17,525 nucleotides of DNA from Oscillospiraceae bacterium (GTDB lineage: Bacteria > Bacillota_A > Clostridia > Saccharofermentanales > Saccharofermentanaceae), in the NCBI GenBank assembly GCA_902791885.1, contig CADAXO010000019.1, forward strand, positions 1 to 17,525, given 5' to 3'. The position numbers were made by a program, and so were the translations under genes. Under the pieces are notes generated by a model. That model was not told where the DNA came from and did not search any database. It saw only the letters and a program-made list of their open reading frames with translations. Below, in pieces: positions 8,228 through 15,723 of this stretch. The stretch's first letter is position 1. Each line of letters starts with the position of its first letter.

Positions 8228-9559
8228 TCAAACAATAAAAACCATAATATTATCCGTCGAAACACTATTTTTTTCAAGCAGAGCCTGAAAGCTCTCGGCG
8301 CCCGAAGTCAAGTCTGATACGGGATACGCTTCGAAGCAGGAATCACCGCTCACAATAAGTATCATCGAATCGCTTTCGTAAGATCCTTCAGGAAGTGTAC
8401 CGGTTACGGTTATGTATTCCCCCGCCTCGACCGTCGACAGATCGGAAACATCGATGCGGACTGCATCTGAAGGCAATTCTCTTGCAGGAGAAGGCAGACG
8501 TGAAGGCGAAGTTGCAAGCTGATAGATAAAGCGCTCAGCCTTCTCTACCACCAGGAATCCCGGAGTATGAGCCGTAAAGTCGGTGATCTGACAGGCATTG
8601 GCTCTTGAGAAGAACGCATTTGCAAAAGGCTCAGCCATAAAGGGAAGAATACCGCTTCCGAACGAATCCCTGTACATAAGAAGGCTGCCTGTACCGGAAG
8701 CAGTTGTCTCTATCCTGTAGTCGAAGTTGCTCTCGACCTCCGTTACATAAGTAAATTCAGGCATAACTGCAAATACTGTGTCATCTTCTCCCCTGACGGC
8801 CTCAGGATAGATCATCTGTTCAAGGTCGCCCATATGATCTTCTGTCACGAACACCTCATCGTCCGGATAATAGTGATGCTCCACACCCAAAGATGAAAGG
8901 ATCGCATCTGATGCAATGGCAGCACCCGTATTATTCCAATGTGAATCTCTGTGGAAGTAGTAAACCGCATCGGGATTCGTAAAAGCATCGTATGTGCCGA
9001 AGTCTATATAGTTAACCGAAGTTCCGTTAAGTATTCCGTCAAAGATCTGCCTGTTGGACATACCCTCCCCGGGAAGAAGGTAATACGGCATATATTCAGG
9101 ATACAAAGTGTTCTTATTCGGAGCGATCACAAATAGGAACTCAATTCCGTTATCGCTGCAGTACTCGTTAATAAGCTCAAGATGTCTGACGGCATTATGC
9201 ATCTGACGGTCCGTGAGTATATTAGTCCTTTGGAAATCCGCAAGCGTATCATTATAGAAAAGCCAGTCTCCCTCTCCGACGATAACTCCGCTTTGTGATG
9301 AAGTGCCGAACACTCTGCCGGTAATTACGGAATATGCGGTAACCATCTGCTTTCTTAAAGCAAATCTGGACTCGAACACGGCACCGAGATCAGAAAGGTA
9401 ATTTCTGTTGATGCCGTCCTCCTCACTGTAGATAACAGGCATGGTAAGCTCTTCCCCGTTCTCGGACTCTGAAGGGCCCCAGATAAACATGCCGAGAGAA
9501 GGTACCAGAAGCACCGCCAGGAAGATTATAAAAAACAATGTCGGTAAGTACTTTCTCAT
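8228..9559 (-). CDS. membrane-anchored DHHW / AlgX-AlgJ-like SGNH-type protein, probable polysaccharide O-acetylation
   Basis: This 443-residue protein has an N-terminal transmembrane anchor (about 5-27) and an extracytoplasmic domain of the DHHW/AlgX-AlgJ type. These proteins have an SGNH-hydrolase-like fold and move or remove acetyl groups on exported polysaccharides. Key residues are visible: the HRDSHWNNTGA motif with D205 and H207, and the likely nucleophile S299 in YRDSFGSG. FLFVIAPNKNTLYPEYMP at 141-158 is typical of the family. The last 80 residues look like a separate beta-rich domain. I start at 9559, one base after the MBOAT stop. A start 72 bases upstream would lie inside the MBOAT gene and spoil the anchor. 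The SD is weak (AGG at seven bases), so translation is probably coupled. Its direct MBOAT neighbour supports an acetylation pair; the substrate is unknown. Confidence 0.85.
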   Translation of the reverse strand: MRKYLPTLFFIIFLAVLLVPSLGMFIWGPSESENGEELTMPVIYSEEDGINRNYLSDLGAVFESRFALRKQMVTAYSVITGRVFGTSSQSGVIVGEGDWLFYNDTLADFQRTNILTDRQMHNAVRHLELINEYCSDNGIEFLFVIAPNKNTLYPEYMPYYLLPGEGMSNRQIFDGILNGTSVNYIDFGTYDAFTNPDAVYYFHRDSHWNNTGAAIASDAILSSLGVEHHYYPDDEVFVTEDHMGDLEQMIYPEAVRGEDDTVFAVMPEFTYVTEVESNFDYRIETTASGTGSLLMYRDSFGSGILPFMAEPFANAFFSRANACQITDFTAHTPGFLVVEKAERFIYQLATSPSRLPSPARELPSDAVRIDVSDLSTVEAGEYITVTGTLPEGSYESDSMILIVSGDSCFEAYPVSDLTSGAESFQALLEKNSVSTDNIMVFIV

Positions 9560-9560
9560 A

Positions 9561-10958
9561 TCAGAACCTGAAATAAATAAACGGATTATATGAACCTGAA
9601 GACAGGCACAAAAGTGCGATAACAACAGCACCGAGCGCAGCTATGTAAGACAGTGCACCGGAGAACTTAAACTTCTTGAGCTTATCTCCCACAGGCATCG
9701 AGAAAACAACACCCGCAAGCAAAGCAGCAATATTTAGAGGATTAAGGAGCTTCGCGAAAAGCATATCCGATGAAGATCCTGCTAACCCGAATGTAAACAT
9801 AGCCTTCATCATGCTTCCGAATTCACTTAGAGATTCTGCTCTGAAGAGCACGAATCCGATCATTACGACAAGTATCAGATAGATATGCGACAGCACTTTA
9901 AGGAAAGGATTCTTCTCACTTTTGGGAACGAACTCCTCTGCCATCAGGAAAGTTCCGTGGTAAAGGCCCCACAGAAGAAATGTCCAGTTGGCTCCGTGCC
10001 AGATACCCGTACATGCGAATACGATGAACTTGTTGATAACAGTTCTGGCCTTTCCCTTCCTGTTGCCGCCGAGAGGGATATAAAGATAATCCTTGAACCA
10101 GGAAGACAGTGAAATATGCCATCTTCTCCAGAACTCTTTAATGCTTCCGGAAATATAAGGATGATCAAAGTTCTCCTTGAAATGGAAGCCGAACATCAGA
10201 CCCAAGCCGATTGCCATATCGCTGTATCCCGAGAAGTCGAAGAATATCTGAAGCATATATGCTGCGGCGCCGAGCCATGCACATTTGGCATCGATACCCG
10301 TGCCGAGTGCGCCGTACACAGTATCAACTATCACCGCCGCATTATTGGCAATGAAGACCTTCTTTGCAAGACCCGTTGCGAATCTCTTGATTCCCGAAGC
10401 CGTTGTATCGGGATCGATAACACGCTTATCGATCTCAGCAGCGATATCACGGTATTTAACGATAGGTCCTGCAATAAGCTGCGGGAAGAACGAGATATAA
10501 AGAAGAAGCTTACCGAAGTTCTTCTGAACATCACAGTCTCCCCTGTAGACATCGATGACATAGCTCATCGCCTGGAATGTAAAAAACGATATACCCAAAG
10601 GCAGCGTAACGTCAGGAACGTGAAGTGACAGACCGAACGCTGAGTTAAATGAAGTTACGAGAAAGACGGTGTACTTAAAGAACACGAGTGCGCCGAGATT
10701 AACAAGTACGCCAATTGTGAGAAAAGCTTTTCGGGGTGCTTCTTTGTTCTTAAACTTATCTATAAGCAGCGCCGACACATAGTTAAGAAGAGCCGATGCT
10801 GCCATAAGGAAAACATACACTGGCTCCCCGTATGCATAGAAAAGAAGGCTTGCCATAAGAAGCAGAGCGTTCTTAAGGTGCACATTACGCAACACCCTGT
10901 CCAGTATCAGGACACAAGGCAGAAATATGCAAAGGAATGTTATCGAGCTGAATACCAT
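9561..10958 (-). CDS. MBOAT family membrane-bound O-acyltransferase (AlgI/DltB-like)
   Basis: This 465-residue polytopic protein is expected to pass an acyl group, usually acetyl, across the membrane to an extracytoplasmic acceptor system. Hallmarks of the AlgI branch are present. These include the opening MVFSSITFLCIFLP and the TFQAMSYVIDVYRGD segment at about 127-141. FFPQLIAGPIVKY (157-169) and FWRRWHISLSSWFKDYLYIPLGG (276-298) follow. The catalytic histidine region is GIWHGANW with H321, followed by H334 in GLYHG. The product ends in the familiar NPFIYFRF. About ten or more hydrophobic helices are seen. The start overlaps the upstream stop as TAATG with no convincing SD. The gene is followed one base later by the DHHW-like partner, which is the usual pairing for alginate-type or cell-wall acetylation. 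Confidence 0.95.
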   Translation of the reverse strand: MVFSSITFLCIFLPCVLILDRVLRNVHLKNALLLMASLLFYAYGEPVYVFLMAASALLNYVSALLIDKFKNKEAPRKAFLTIGVLVNLGALVFFKYTVFLVTSFNSAFGLSLHVPDVTLPLGISFFTFQAMSYVIDVYRGDCDVQKNFGKLLLYISFFPQLIAGPIVKYRDIAAEIDKRVIDPDTTASGIKRFATGLAKKVFIANNAAVIVDTVYGALGTGIDAKCAWLGAAAYMLQIFFDFSGYSDMAIGLGLMFGFHFKENFDHPYISGSIKEFWRRWHISLSSWFKDYLYIPLGGNRKGKARTVINKFIVFACTGIWHGANWTFLLWGLYHGTFLMAEEFVPKSEKNPFLKVLSHIYLILVVMIGFVLFRAESLSEFGSMMKAMFTFGLAGSSSDMLFAKLLNPLNIAALLAGVVFSMPVGDKLKKFKFSGALSYIAALGAVVIALLCLSSGSYNPFIYFRF

Positions 10959-12430
10959 TAAATATCGTAATTACCGGTTACACGCTGCTCATAGATGTAC
11001 TCTCTTGCAGCGTCGACCAATGTATCGATCCACACGCCGTAGCCTGAATATGAGATATGAACATTACCGTCGCTGCAGTACTGACTTGCAAGTCTTCCCG
11101 TAGAATCCAGCAAAGGTGTGTTCGTATCTACATAATAGAAGTTCGCATGTGAACTGCAGTACTGGCGCAAAGCAGTGTTAAGAGCGTTAATGTCAGCGTT
11201 ATTGGGATGATTATCTCTGCTGGGGGTACATGCTTCGATGAAGATTACCGTGTTGGGGTTAACGCTTCTTATATCGTCGAGATAGTCATAGTATCTTTGA
11301 ACGACGCCATTGAAGATGTCATTCGTACCGAGGCAGATGAAAGCATAACGTCTTCCCGAATTTCTGATAATATCGCGGGCTCTCATGGGAGTACCGTTTA
11401 ACATCGGGATATAAGAAGTTCTTGCAGCCTGGTCGTTAAGAAGTGAATATGATACACGGGCACAAACAAGAACGTCTCCCATAACTCCTCTGCCGTAAGC
11501 GTTAAAGTAAAGATCGAATCCTACAGAAGTAGAGCTTCCGATAAGAACCGCGTTATTAAAAAACTCCGTAACTTCGGCATCGCTGATGATAGATGCTCCG
11601 TTGCCTGCTCCGGGGATAATGCCGTTAGATTCACAGAAATCAACGAACTCAGCTGAGTTCGCGAAGCTTAAGAAGAGCATCTCAAGGTTGGCATTAAGAT
11701 TGCCCGTCATTCTTTCCGTGTACGAAGAAACCTCAGAAGCAGAAGGACTTCTTCCGAGGAAAGTATTGTAGAAAACGTTAACGACAGCCGTATTGCTCAT
11801 GGATGCAGCTCTCGAAAGGAATTCATTGCTGTGCATGAATCCGTATGCAGCTTCAAAACCCGTAGTATTTCCGGATGAGAGCTTGGCACTCCAGTCGGCA
11901 AGTCCCGTAGGATCTGCTGATCTTCCCAAAAATCCCGAATAAAGTCTGCTTACGAATTCTTCGATACCGGAATTAACGTGAGCCTCAGATGATGAAGATC
12001 CCGGATCGATGCCGTAAGAAGAACAGATATCTGCCCACTCATCGGAACCTGTAAATCCGTTAAACACCTGATTTCTGGACATTCCGCTGTCGAGTGACTC
12101 GGTCCATGAATTAAGTCCCGCCTCATCTGCTTCCCTGCCGAACATTGCACGGTAAAGATACATAACGAAAGTGCGGTTATCATAATTTCTTCCTGTAAAC
12201 TCACTTGAGAAGAGAAATCCCCTTGCAGCATCTGAGCCGGATACAGAACCGTTGCTTAAGTTAGCAACCCATGTATCGAGACCTCCCTGATCGGGAGTCC
12301 TGTCGAGACAGATCTCATAAAGTCTTGTGACAAAAGCCGAGATATCCGCATTCGTATCAGCGGCAACATTTGTAAACACGGAGAATACGATGCTTGCTGC
12401 AATAAGGAGTGTTATAACTTTTCTTCTCAT
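10958..12430 (-). CDS. secreted DUF4214 repeat protein with C-terminal SGNH/GDSL hydrolase domain
   Basis: This 490-residue exported protein has a Sec signal peptide at about 1-24 (cleavage near VAA-D). Residues about 28-141 and 153-271 are two tandem copies of the same region. Each has two DUF4214-type units (FVTRLYEICLDRTPDQGGLDTW..., then YLYRAMFGREADEAGLNSW...; second copy FVSRLYSGFLGRSADPTGLADW...), and each copy ends in SSYGI or ESNGI. A C-terminal SGNH hydrolase domain follows (about 285-485). Its block I is IGSSTS (S300 as likely nucleophile, GSS instead of GDS), block III is GTND (368-371) and block V is DGNVH (D454, H458). DUF4214 units often occur on surface proteins. With MBOAT and DHHW genes downstream, an esterase or acyl-transfer role on surface glycan is plausible but inferred. 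The SD (AAGGG) lies nine bases before the ATG. Confidence 0.9.
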   Translation of the reverse strand: MRRKVITLLIAASIVFSVFTNVAADTNADISAFVTRLYEICLDRTPDQGGLDTWVANLSNGSVSGSDAARGFLFSSEFTGRNYDNRTFVMYLYRAMFGREADEAGLNSWTESLDSGMSRNQVFNGFTGSDEWADICSSYGIDPGSSSSEAHVNSGIEEFVSRLYSGFLGRSADPTGLADWSAKLSSGNTTGFEAAYGFMHSNEFLSRAASMSNTAVVNVFYNTFLGRSPSASEVSSYTERMTGNLNANLEMLFLSFANSAEFVDFCESNGIIPGAGNGASIISDAEVTEFFNNAVLIGSSTSVGFDLYFNAYGRGVMGDVLVCARVSYSLLNDQAARTSYIPMLNGTPMRARDIIRNSGRRYAFICLGTNDIFNGVVQRYYDYLDDIRSVNPNTVIFIEACTPSRDNHPNNADINALNTALRQYCSSHANFYYVDTNTPLLDSTGRLASQYCSDGNVHISYSGYGVWIDTLVDAAREYIYEQRVTGNYDI

Positions 12431-12433
12431 AGA

Positions 12434-13522
12434 TTAATTCCCTTCAAAATATCCTGTCATATCAACGGAAGAGAAGTTTTCTTCTAGAGGAAGCTTAACA
12501 GTCTTTCCGGTCTTAGCGGATTTATATATTCCCATCAGATTATCAACCGAAGTATAACCTGCGTATGCATCGGCAACAGGCTGCTTATCATTATTGATCG
12601 AATCGATAAGATCGGTGTAGATAGCCGTATGGGGGTTCAGTGCGGAAAGCAATGATCCTGCCCCGCCCTTGCTGATCTGTTTTCTTATGTAATAGAAATT
12701 GAGTTTCTTACCTTCAGAAGTTCTGATATTGAGCGACGGTTTCTTGTTACGGATTCCCATGGTTACGGAAGCTTTCTCGCAGAATACGGTAAACTCGGCA
12801 CTCTTATCCTTATCGGATGTGCAAGTGGTTCCTTCAATAGAAGCAAGCGAACCGTCTTCCATCTTAAGCACGGCCATACCGAGGTCTTCCGCCTCTATCT
12901 TCGCCCTTCTTTGGGATATCATAGATACAGCCTCAACGGGCTTTCCGTTCATAAGCCATACGAGAAGATCTATAGCATGAATAGTCTGATTCATCAGCGC
13001 TCCGCCGTCAGACTTCCATGTTCCTCTCCATGCCGCGCTGTTATAGTAATCATCACCGTGTCCCCATCTTACGCAGATGGTACCGTGTGTTACTTTACCG
13101 AATTTGCCGTTCTTGATGTCATCATGAACAAGGCCTACGATCGGGAAATATCTGTATATATGACCCATGGCGATCTTCTTACCGGTCTTGACGGACAATT
13201 CGTAGATCTCACGGCTCTCATCGGAAGACATGGTCATAGGCTTCTCAAGAAGAAGATTGCATCCGTTCTCCAATGCGAACTTGGCGATCTCGAAGTGAAG
13301 TCCCGACGGAACCGTTACTGCAACGATATCGGGATGTACCGAAGTTATCGCTTCTTTATAATCCTTGAAATAAGCGGCATCGGGAGAAAGCCTCTTTGCC
13401 GCTTCTTCAGAAACATCAACAAGTGCCGCCAATTCGACACTGTTCTTATTCTTTTCGATGGCTTTAAGATGCTTGGAAGCTACTCTTCCGCAGCCGATTA
13501 TTATTACTTTCAGTTTTTCCAT
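12434..13522 (-). CDS. Gfo/Idh/MocA family NAD(P)-dependent oxidoreductase
   Basis: This 362-residue sugar-type dehydrogenase has an N-terminal Rossmann fold. The dinucleotide loop is GCGRVA (10-15) right after the first strand, so the ATG at 13522 must be close to the true start. The family EKP motif (E93-K94-P95) carries the catalytic lysine. The segment AAWRGTWKSDGGALMNQTIH (163-182), then D185, resembles UDP-sugar 3-dehydrogenases of the WlbA/WbpB kind, but not enough to assign the substrate. It heads the surface-modification genes, three bases before the DUF4214-SGNH gene, so a role in making a nucleotide sugar or modified glycan unit is a reasonable inference. No SD is visible. A promoter-like element lies only six bases upstream of the ATG. 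Confidence 0.9.
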   Translation of the reverse strand: MEKLKVIIIGCGRVASKHLKAIEKNKNSVELAALVDVSEEAAKRLSPDAAYFKDYKEAITSVHPDIVAVTVPSGLHFEIAKFALENGCNLLLEKPMTMSSDESREIYELSVKTGKKIAMGHIYRYFPIVGLVHDDIKNGKFGKVTHGTICVRWGHGDDYYNSAAWRGTWKSDGGALMNQTIHAIDLLVWLMNGKPVEAVSMISQRRAKIEAEDLGMAVLKMEDGSLASIEGTTCTSDKDKSAEFTVFCEKASVTMGIRNKKPSLNIRTSEGKKLNFYYIRKQISKGGAGSLLSALNPHTAIYTDLIDSINNDKQPVADAYAGYTSVDNLMGIYKSAKTGKTVKLPLEENFSSVDMTGYFEGN

Positions 13523-13528
13523 GCCGCT

Positions 13529-13557
13529 ATGATAACACTAAGAACTATTATTTTGAA
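13529..13557 (-). promoter_or_regulatory. putative promoter of the Gfo/Idh-to-ispH gene run
   Basis: On the minus strand, TTCAAA (13557-13552, 4/6 to TTGACA) is followed after exactly 17 bases by TATCAT (13534-13529, 5/6 to TATAAT). The -10 is preceded by TGT, an extended -10. Initiation about seven bases further would fall at or next to the ATG at 13522, giving a leaderless or near-leaderless message. It follows directly on the terminator of the malic enzyme gene. Confidence 0.5.
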
Positions 13558-13560
13558 TTC

Positions 13561-13595
13561 AAAGATAAAAACAGCGGCCGGGAAAACCCGACCGC
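13561..13595 (-). terminator. Rho-independent terminator of the malic enzyme gene
   Basis: In minus-strand RNA, GCGGUCGGG (13595-13587) pairs over nine positions with CCCGGCCGC (13582-13574). All pairs are Watson-Crick except one U-G wobble, around a UUUU loop. It is followed by a U-rich tail UGUUUUUAUCUUU (13573-13561). On the plus strand the wobble becomes a C-A mismatch and no T-run follows, so it acts for the minus strand, about 30 bases after the malic enzyme stop. Confidence 0.88.
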
Positions 13596-13624
13596 CGTAA
13601 TATTGAAGGATAAAATGATAATTA

Positions 13625-14806
13625 TCAGATTCTTGCTACGCCGGAATCTCTTGCAGCCTTTGCAACAGCCTCAGCAACAGCCTTACCTACACGGGGATCG
13701 AAAGCGTCAGGAAGGATGTACTCAGCTGTGAGCTCATCTTCAGAAACGATAGAAGCGATAGCCTCAGCAGCAGCGATCTTCATAGCGTCATTGATATCGG
13801 AAGCTCTTACATCGAGGGCACCTCTGAAGATACCGGGGAATGCGAGAACGTTGTTAACCTGGTTAGGGAAATCGGAACGGCCTGTAGCCATAACAGCAAC
13901 GCCTGCCTTCTTAGCTTCGTCAGGCATGATCTCAGGTGTAGGGTTAGCACAAGCGAATACGATAGGATTCGGAGCCATTGTGGAGATCATCTCAGCTGTG
14001 AGAACGCCGGGAGCGGAAACACCGATGAATACGTCAGCGCCCTTGATAACCTCAGCGAGAGTACCTTTCTTGCCCTTCTGGTTAGTGATCTGAGCCATCT
14101 CTTCCTTAGCAGGATTCATGTTCTGGCCTCTTCCCTTATAAACAGCACCTGTTCTGTCGCAGAGGATAACATCCTTAAGACCTCTGGAGATGAGAAGCTT
14201 TGTAATAGCGATAGCTGCAGCACCTGCACCGTTAACAACAACAGAGATGTCATCAATGTGCTTGCCTGTGAGCTTCAAAGCATTGATCATACCAGCAAGT
14301 GTGATAACAGCTGTACCGTGCTGGTCATCGTGGAAGATCGGGATATCAACTTCAGGATCTTCCTTAAGTCTCTTCTCAATCTCGAAGCAACGGGGTGCAG
14401 AGATATCCTCGAGGTTTACACCGCCGAAGGAACCTGCGAGAAGCTTAACTGTCTTAACGATATCGTCAACTTCCTTTGAACGGACGCAGAGAGGGAAAGC
14501 ATCAACATCACCGAAAGCCTTGAACAAAGCACACTTACCTTCCATAACAGGCATACCTGCCTCAGGTCCGATATCACCGAGACCGAGAACAGCAGTACCG
14601 TCAGTAACAACAGCAACGAGGTTAGATCTTCTGGTGTACTTATAAGAAAGCTCTACATTATCGGAGATCTCAAGACAGGGTGCAGCAACACCGGGTGTGT
14701 ATGCGATTGCCAGATCCTCCTTGCTTCCTACAGGTGCACGGGAAATTACTTCGATCTTACCTTTCCATTCTGTGTGCTTCTGAATGGCGAGTTCATTGTT
14801 ATCCAT
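13625..14806 (-). CDS. malate dehydrogenase (oxaloacetate-decarboxylating), malic enzyme
   Basis: This 393-residue malic enzyme of the short bacterial type converts malate to pyruvate and CO2 with reduction of NAD(P). The malic N-domain has YTPGVAAPCLEI (Y36 as general acid) and TDGTAVLGLGDIGPEAGMPVMEG followed by KCALFK (K91 as general base). Metal-site residues are E133 and D134 (NLEDI) and D160-D161 in FHDDQHGTAV. The Rossmann loop is NGAGAAA at 192-198. The strand-end residues CDRTG do not let me settle NAD against NADP. The start is set by GGAGG nine bases upstream. It appears to be its own unit, with a weak hairpin upstream and a strong terminator downstream. Confidence 0.96.
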   Translation of the reverse strand: MDNNELAIQKHTEWKGKIEVISRAPVGSKEDLAIAYTPGVAAPCLEISDNVELSYKYTRRSNLVAVVTDGTAVLGLGDIGPEAGMPVMEGKCALFKAFGDVDAFPLCVRSKEVDDIVKTVKLLAGSFGGVNLEDISAPRCFEIEKRLKEDPEVDIPIFHDDQHGTAVITLAGMINALKLTGKHIDDISVVVNGAGAAAIAITKLLISRGLKDVILCDRTGAVYKGRGQNMNPAKEEMAQITNQKGKKGTLAEVIKGADVFIGVSAPGVLTAEMISTMAPNPIVFACANPTPEIMPDEAKKAGVAVMATGRSDFPNQVNNVLAFPGIFRGALDVRASDINDAMKIAAAEAIASIVSEDELTAEYILPDAFDPRVGKAVAEAVAKAARDSGVARI

Positions 14807-14837
14807 TATCAGCGTCCTCCAAACAAAAATTTATTTA

Positions 14838-14860
14838 TTAACTTCTTCTTACGAAGTTAG
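14838..14860 (-). terminator. weak hairpin after the membrane-protein gene
   Basis: TAACTTC (minus strand) pairs with GAAGTTA over seven bases around a seven-base loop, immediately after the stop of the membrane-protein gene. The T-rich part (ATTTTTGTTT) begins about eight bases after the stem. The stem is AT-rich, so it would be a leaky terminator at best, or a 5' leader element for the malic enzyme gene. Confidence 0.3.
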
Positions 14861-15658
14861 TTACAGCCTGAGTCCCCCGGGGACTTCTCTCATCCTGCAG
14901 TAGATCTTGCCGACGAATCTTCCATAGCTTAACACAAGTGTCACGTTAATGAGCGGACCAATGATATAAGCCGCTGAAGGAAGAAAAGACATAAGTCCTG
15001 TCGTGATCCATCTGCCTATCAGCATCAACATGATTATAAGAGTGCTTATCCTTGCATTTACGAAATAATACCCCTTCGTAACCCTCACCATCTCCGTGAA
15101 ACTGCCGAAGAAACCTGAATCTCCGGACAGATAGCAAGCAGGATACATGCTGATGTACGGCAGAATGATAATAAAAATCAAAAACAAATACAACAACGTA
15201 AACATGGCGGGAAGAAAAATAACCAATGAAAAGCAAAAAACAATAACCATTCTTAACATCAGCTTCCCTGCATTTAAAGGTGTCAAAAATCTTGGAGGAA
15301 TCAGATATCCGGAGTCTCCGGGATCCATAATGTCATGCTCCTTGCGGTATTGCCTGATATATACACCGCAGTAGATAAAGCCGCAGAACACCATAACGAA
15401 GTCTGCCGCCATGATATGCATAAGATAAATGATATTGCCCGTGGAAAGAGGAATACTCATGACATCGGTAGTCATGAATAACTCAAAATCGGAGAACGCT
15501 TCCTGCGCCCATACCAGGAAGGGCGTAAAATCTGTATCTCCCAAGGGATAAAAGTAAACAGAAACTCCTGCTATCAGGGCAAATGTAAATAGAATTTTAG
15601 TAAAAATACCTTTACCCAAACGGTCTATTCTGAATACATCAAAAATCGAGTTAGTCAT
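14861..15658 (-). CDS. six-helix integral membrane protein of unknown function
   Basis: I do not recognise this 265-residue protein with confidence. Six hydrophobic segments are visible at about 21-37, 76-101, 133-152, 153-174, 203-224 and 228-246. The region between helices 4 and 5 (PACYLSGDSGFFGSFTEM, then VRVTKGYYF) resembles a loop seen in DUF975-like integral membrane proteins, where an amphipathic segment ends in a KG motif. That likeness is only suggestive. There are no catalytic motifs. The ATG at 15658 has no SD, and the next in-frame ATG (M62) would remove the first helix, so 15658 is kept. It is transcribed away from the glutamine synthetase and toward malic enzyme. Confidence 0.75.
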   Translation of the reverse strand: MTNSIFDVFRIDRLGKGIFTKILFTFALIAGVSVYFYPLGDTDFTPFLVWAQEAFSDFELFMTTDVMSIPLSTGNIIYLMHIMAADFVMVFCGFIYCGVYIRQYRKEHDIMDPGDSGYLIPPRFLTPLNAGKLMLRMVIVFCFSLVIFLPAMFTLLYLFLIFIIILPYISMYPACYLSGDSGFFGSFTEMVRVTKGYYFVNARISTLIIMLMLIGRWITTGLMSFLPSAAYIIGPLINVTLVLSYGRFVGKIYCRMREVPGGLRL

Positions 15659-15681
15659 GGCTTAAATTTTGCAACAATGAC

Positions 15682-15710
15682 ACCATAAAAACAAGTTTAA
15701 TATAAGGCAA
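15682..15710 (-). promoter_or_regulatory. putative promoter of the membrane-protein gene
   Basis: On the minus strand, TTGCCT (15710-15705, 4/6) and TATGGT (15687-15682, 4/6) are separated by 17 bases. This would give a leader of about 17 bases with no SD. A competing, weaker pair (TTGTTT, 16 bases, CAAAAT at 15672-15667) would give a nearly leaderless transcript. Confidence 0.3.
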
Positions 15711-15723
15711 TATGTGTTAAAAT
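15695..15723 (+). promoter_or_regulatory. putative extended -10 promoter of the glutamine synthetase gene
   Basis: TAAAAT (15718-15723, 5/6 to TATAAT) is preceded by TGT, giving an extended -10. The -35 region 17 bases upstream (GTTTAA) is poor. The predicted leader is about 28 bases and contains the SD AGGA (15744-15747). No TnrA/GlnR-type operator (TGTNA-N7-TNACA) was found. It overlaps the minus-strand promoter candidate, so the divergent genes may share control. Confidence 0.4.

Noticed and set aside
8215..8277. N-terminal extension of the lipoprotein from an upstream ATG at 8277
   Set aside because: It would put 21 extra residues before a complete lipoprotein signal peptide and overlap the upstream gene; the SD fits the ATG at 8214.
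9560..9631. N-terminal extension of the DHHW-like protein from an upstream ATG at 9631
   Set aside because: It would overlap the MBOAT 3' end by about 70 bases and precede a normal membrane anchor; the ATG at 9559 is one base after the MBOAT stop.
13574..13595. Bidirectional terminator
   Set aside because: On the plus strand the stem has a C-A mismatch, no T-run follows, and no plus-strand gene ends here.
12911..13600. Long plus-strand open frame (229 codons) opposite the oxidoreductase gene
   Set aside because: It lies antisense to a gene with clear Rossmann and EKP motifs. Its translation is low-complexity with no domain, no SD and unusual composition, as expected for a codon-bias shadow.
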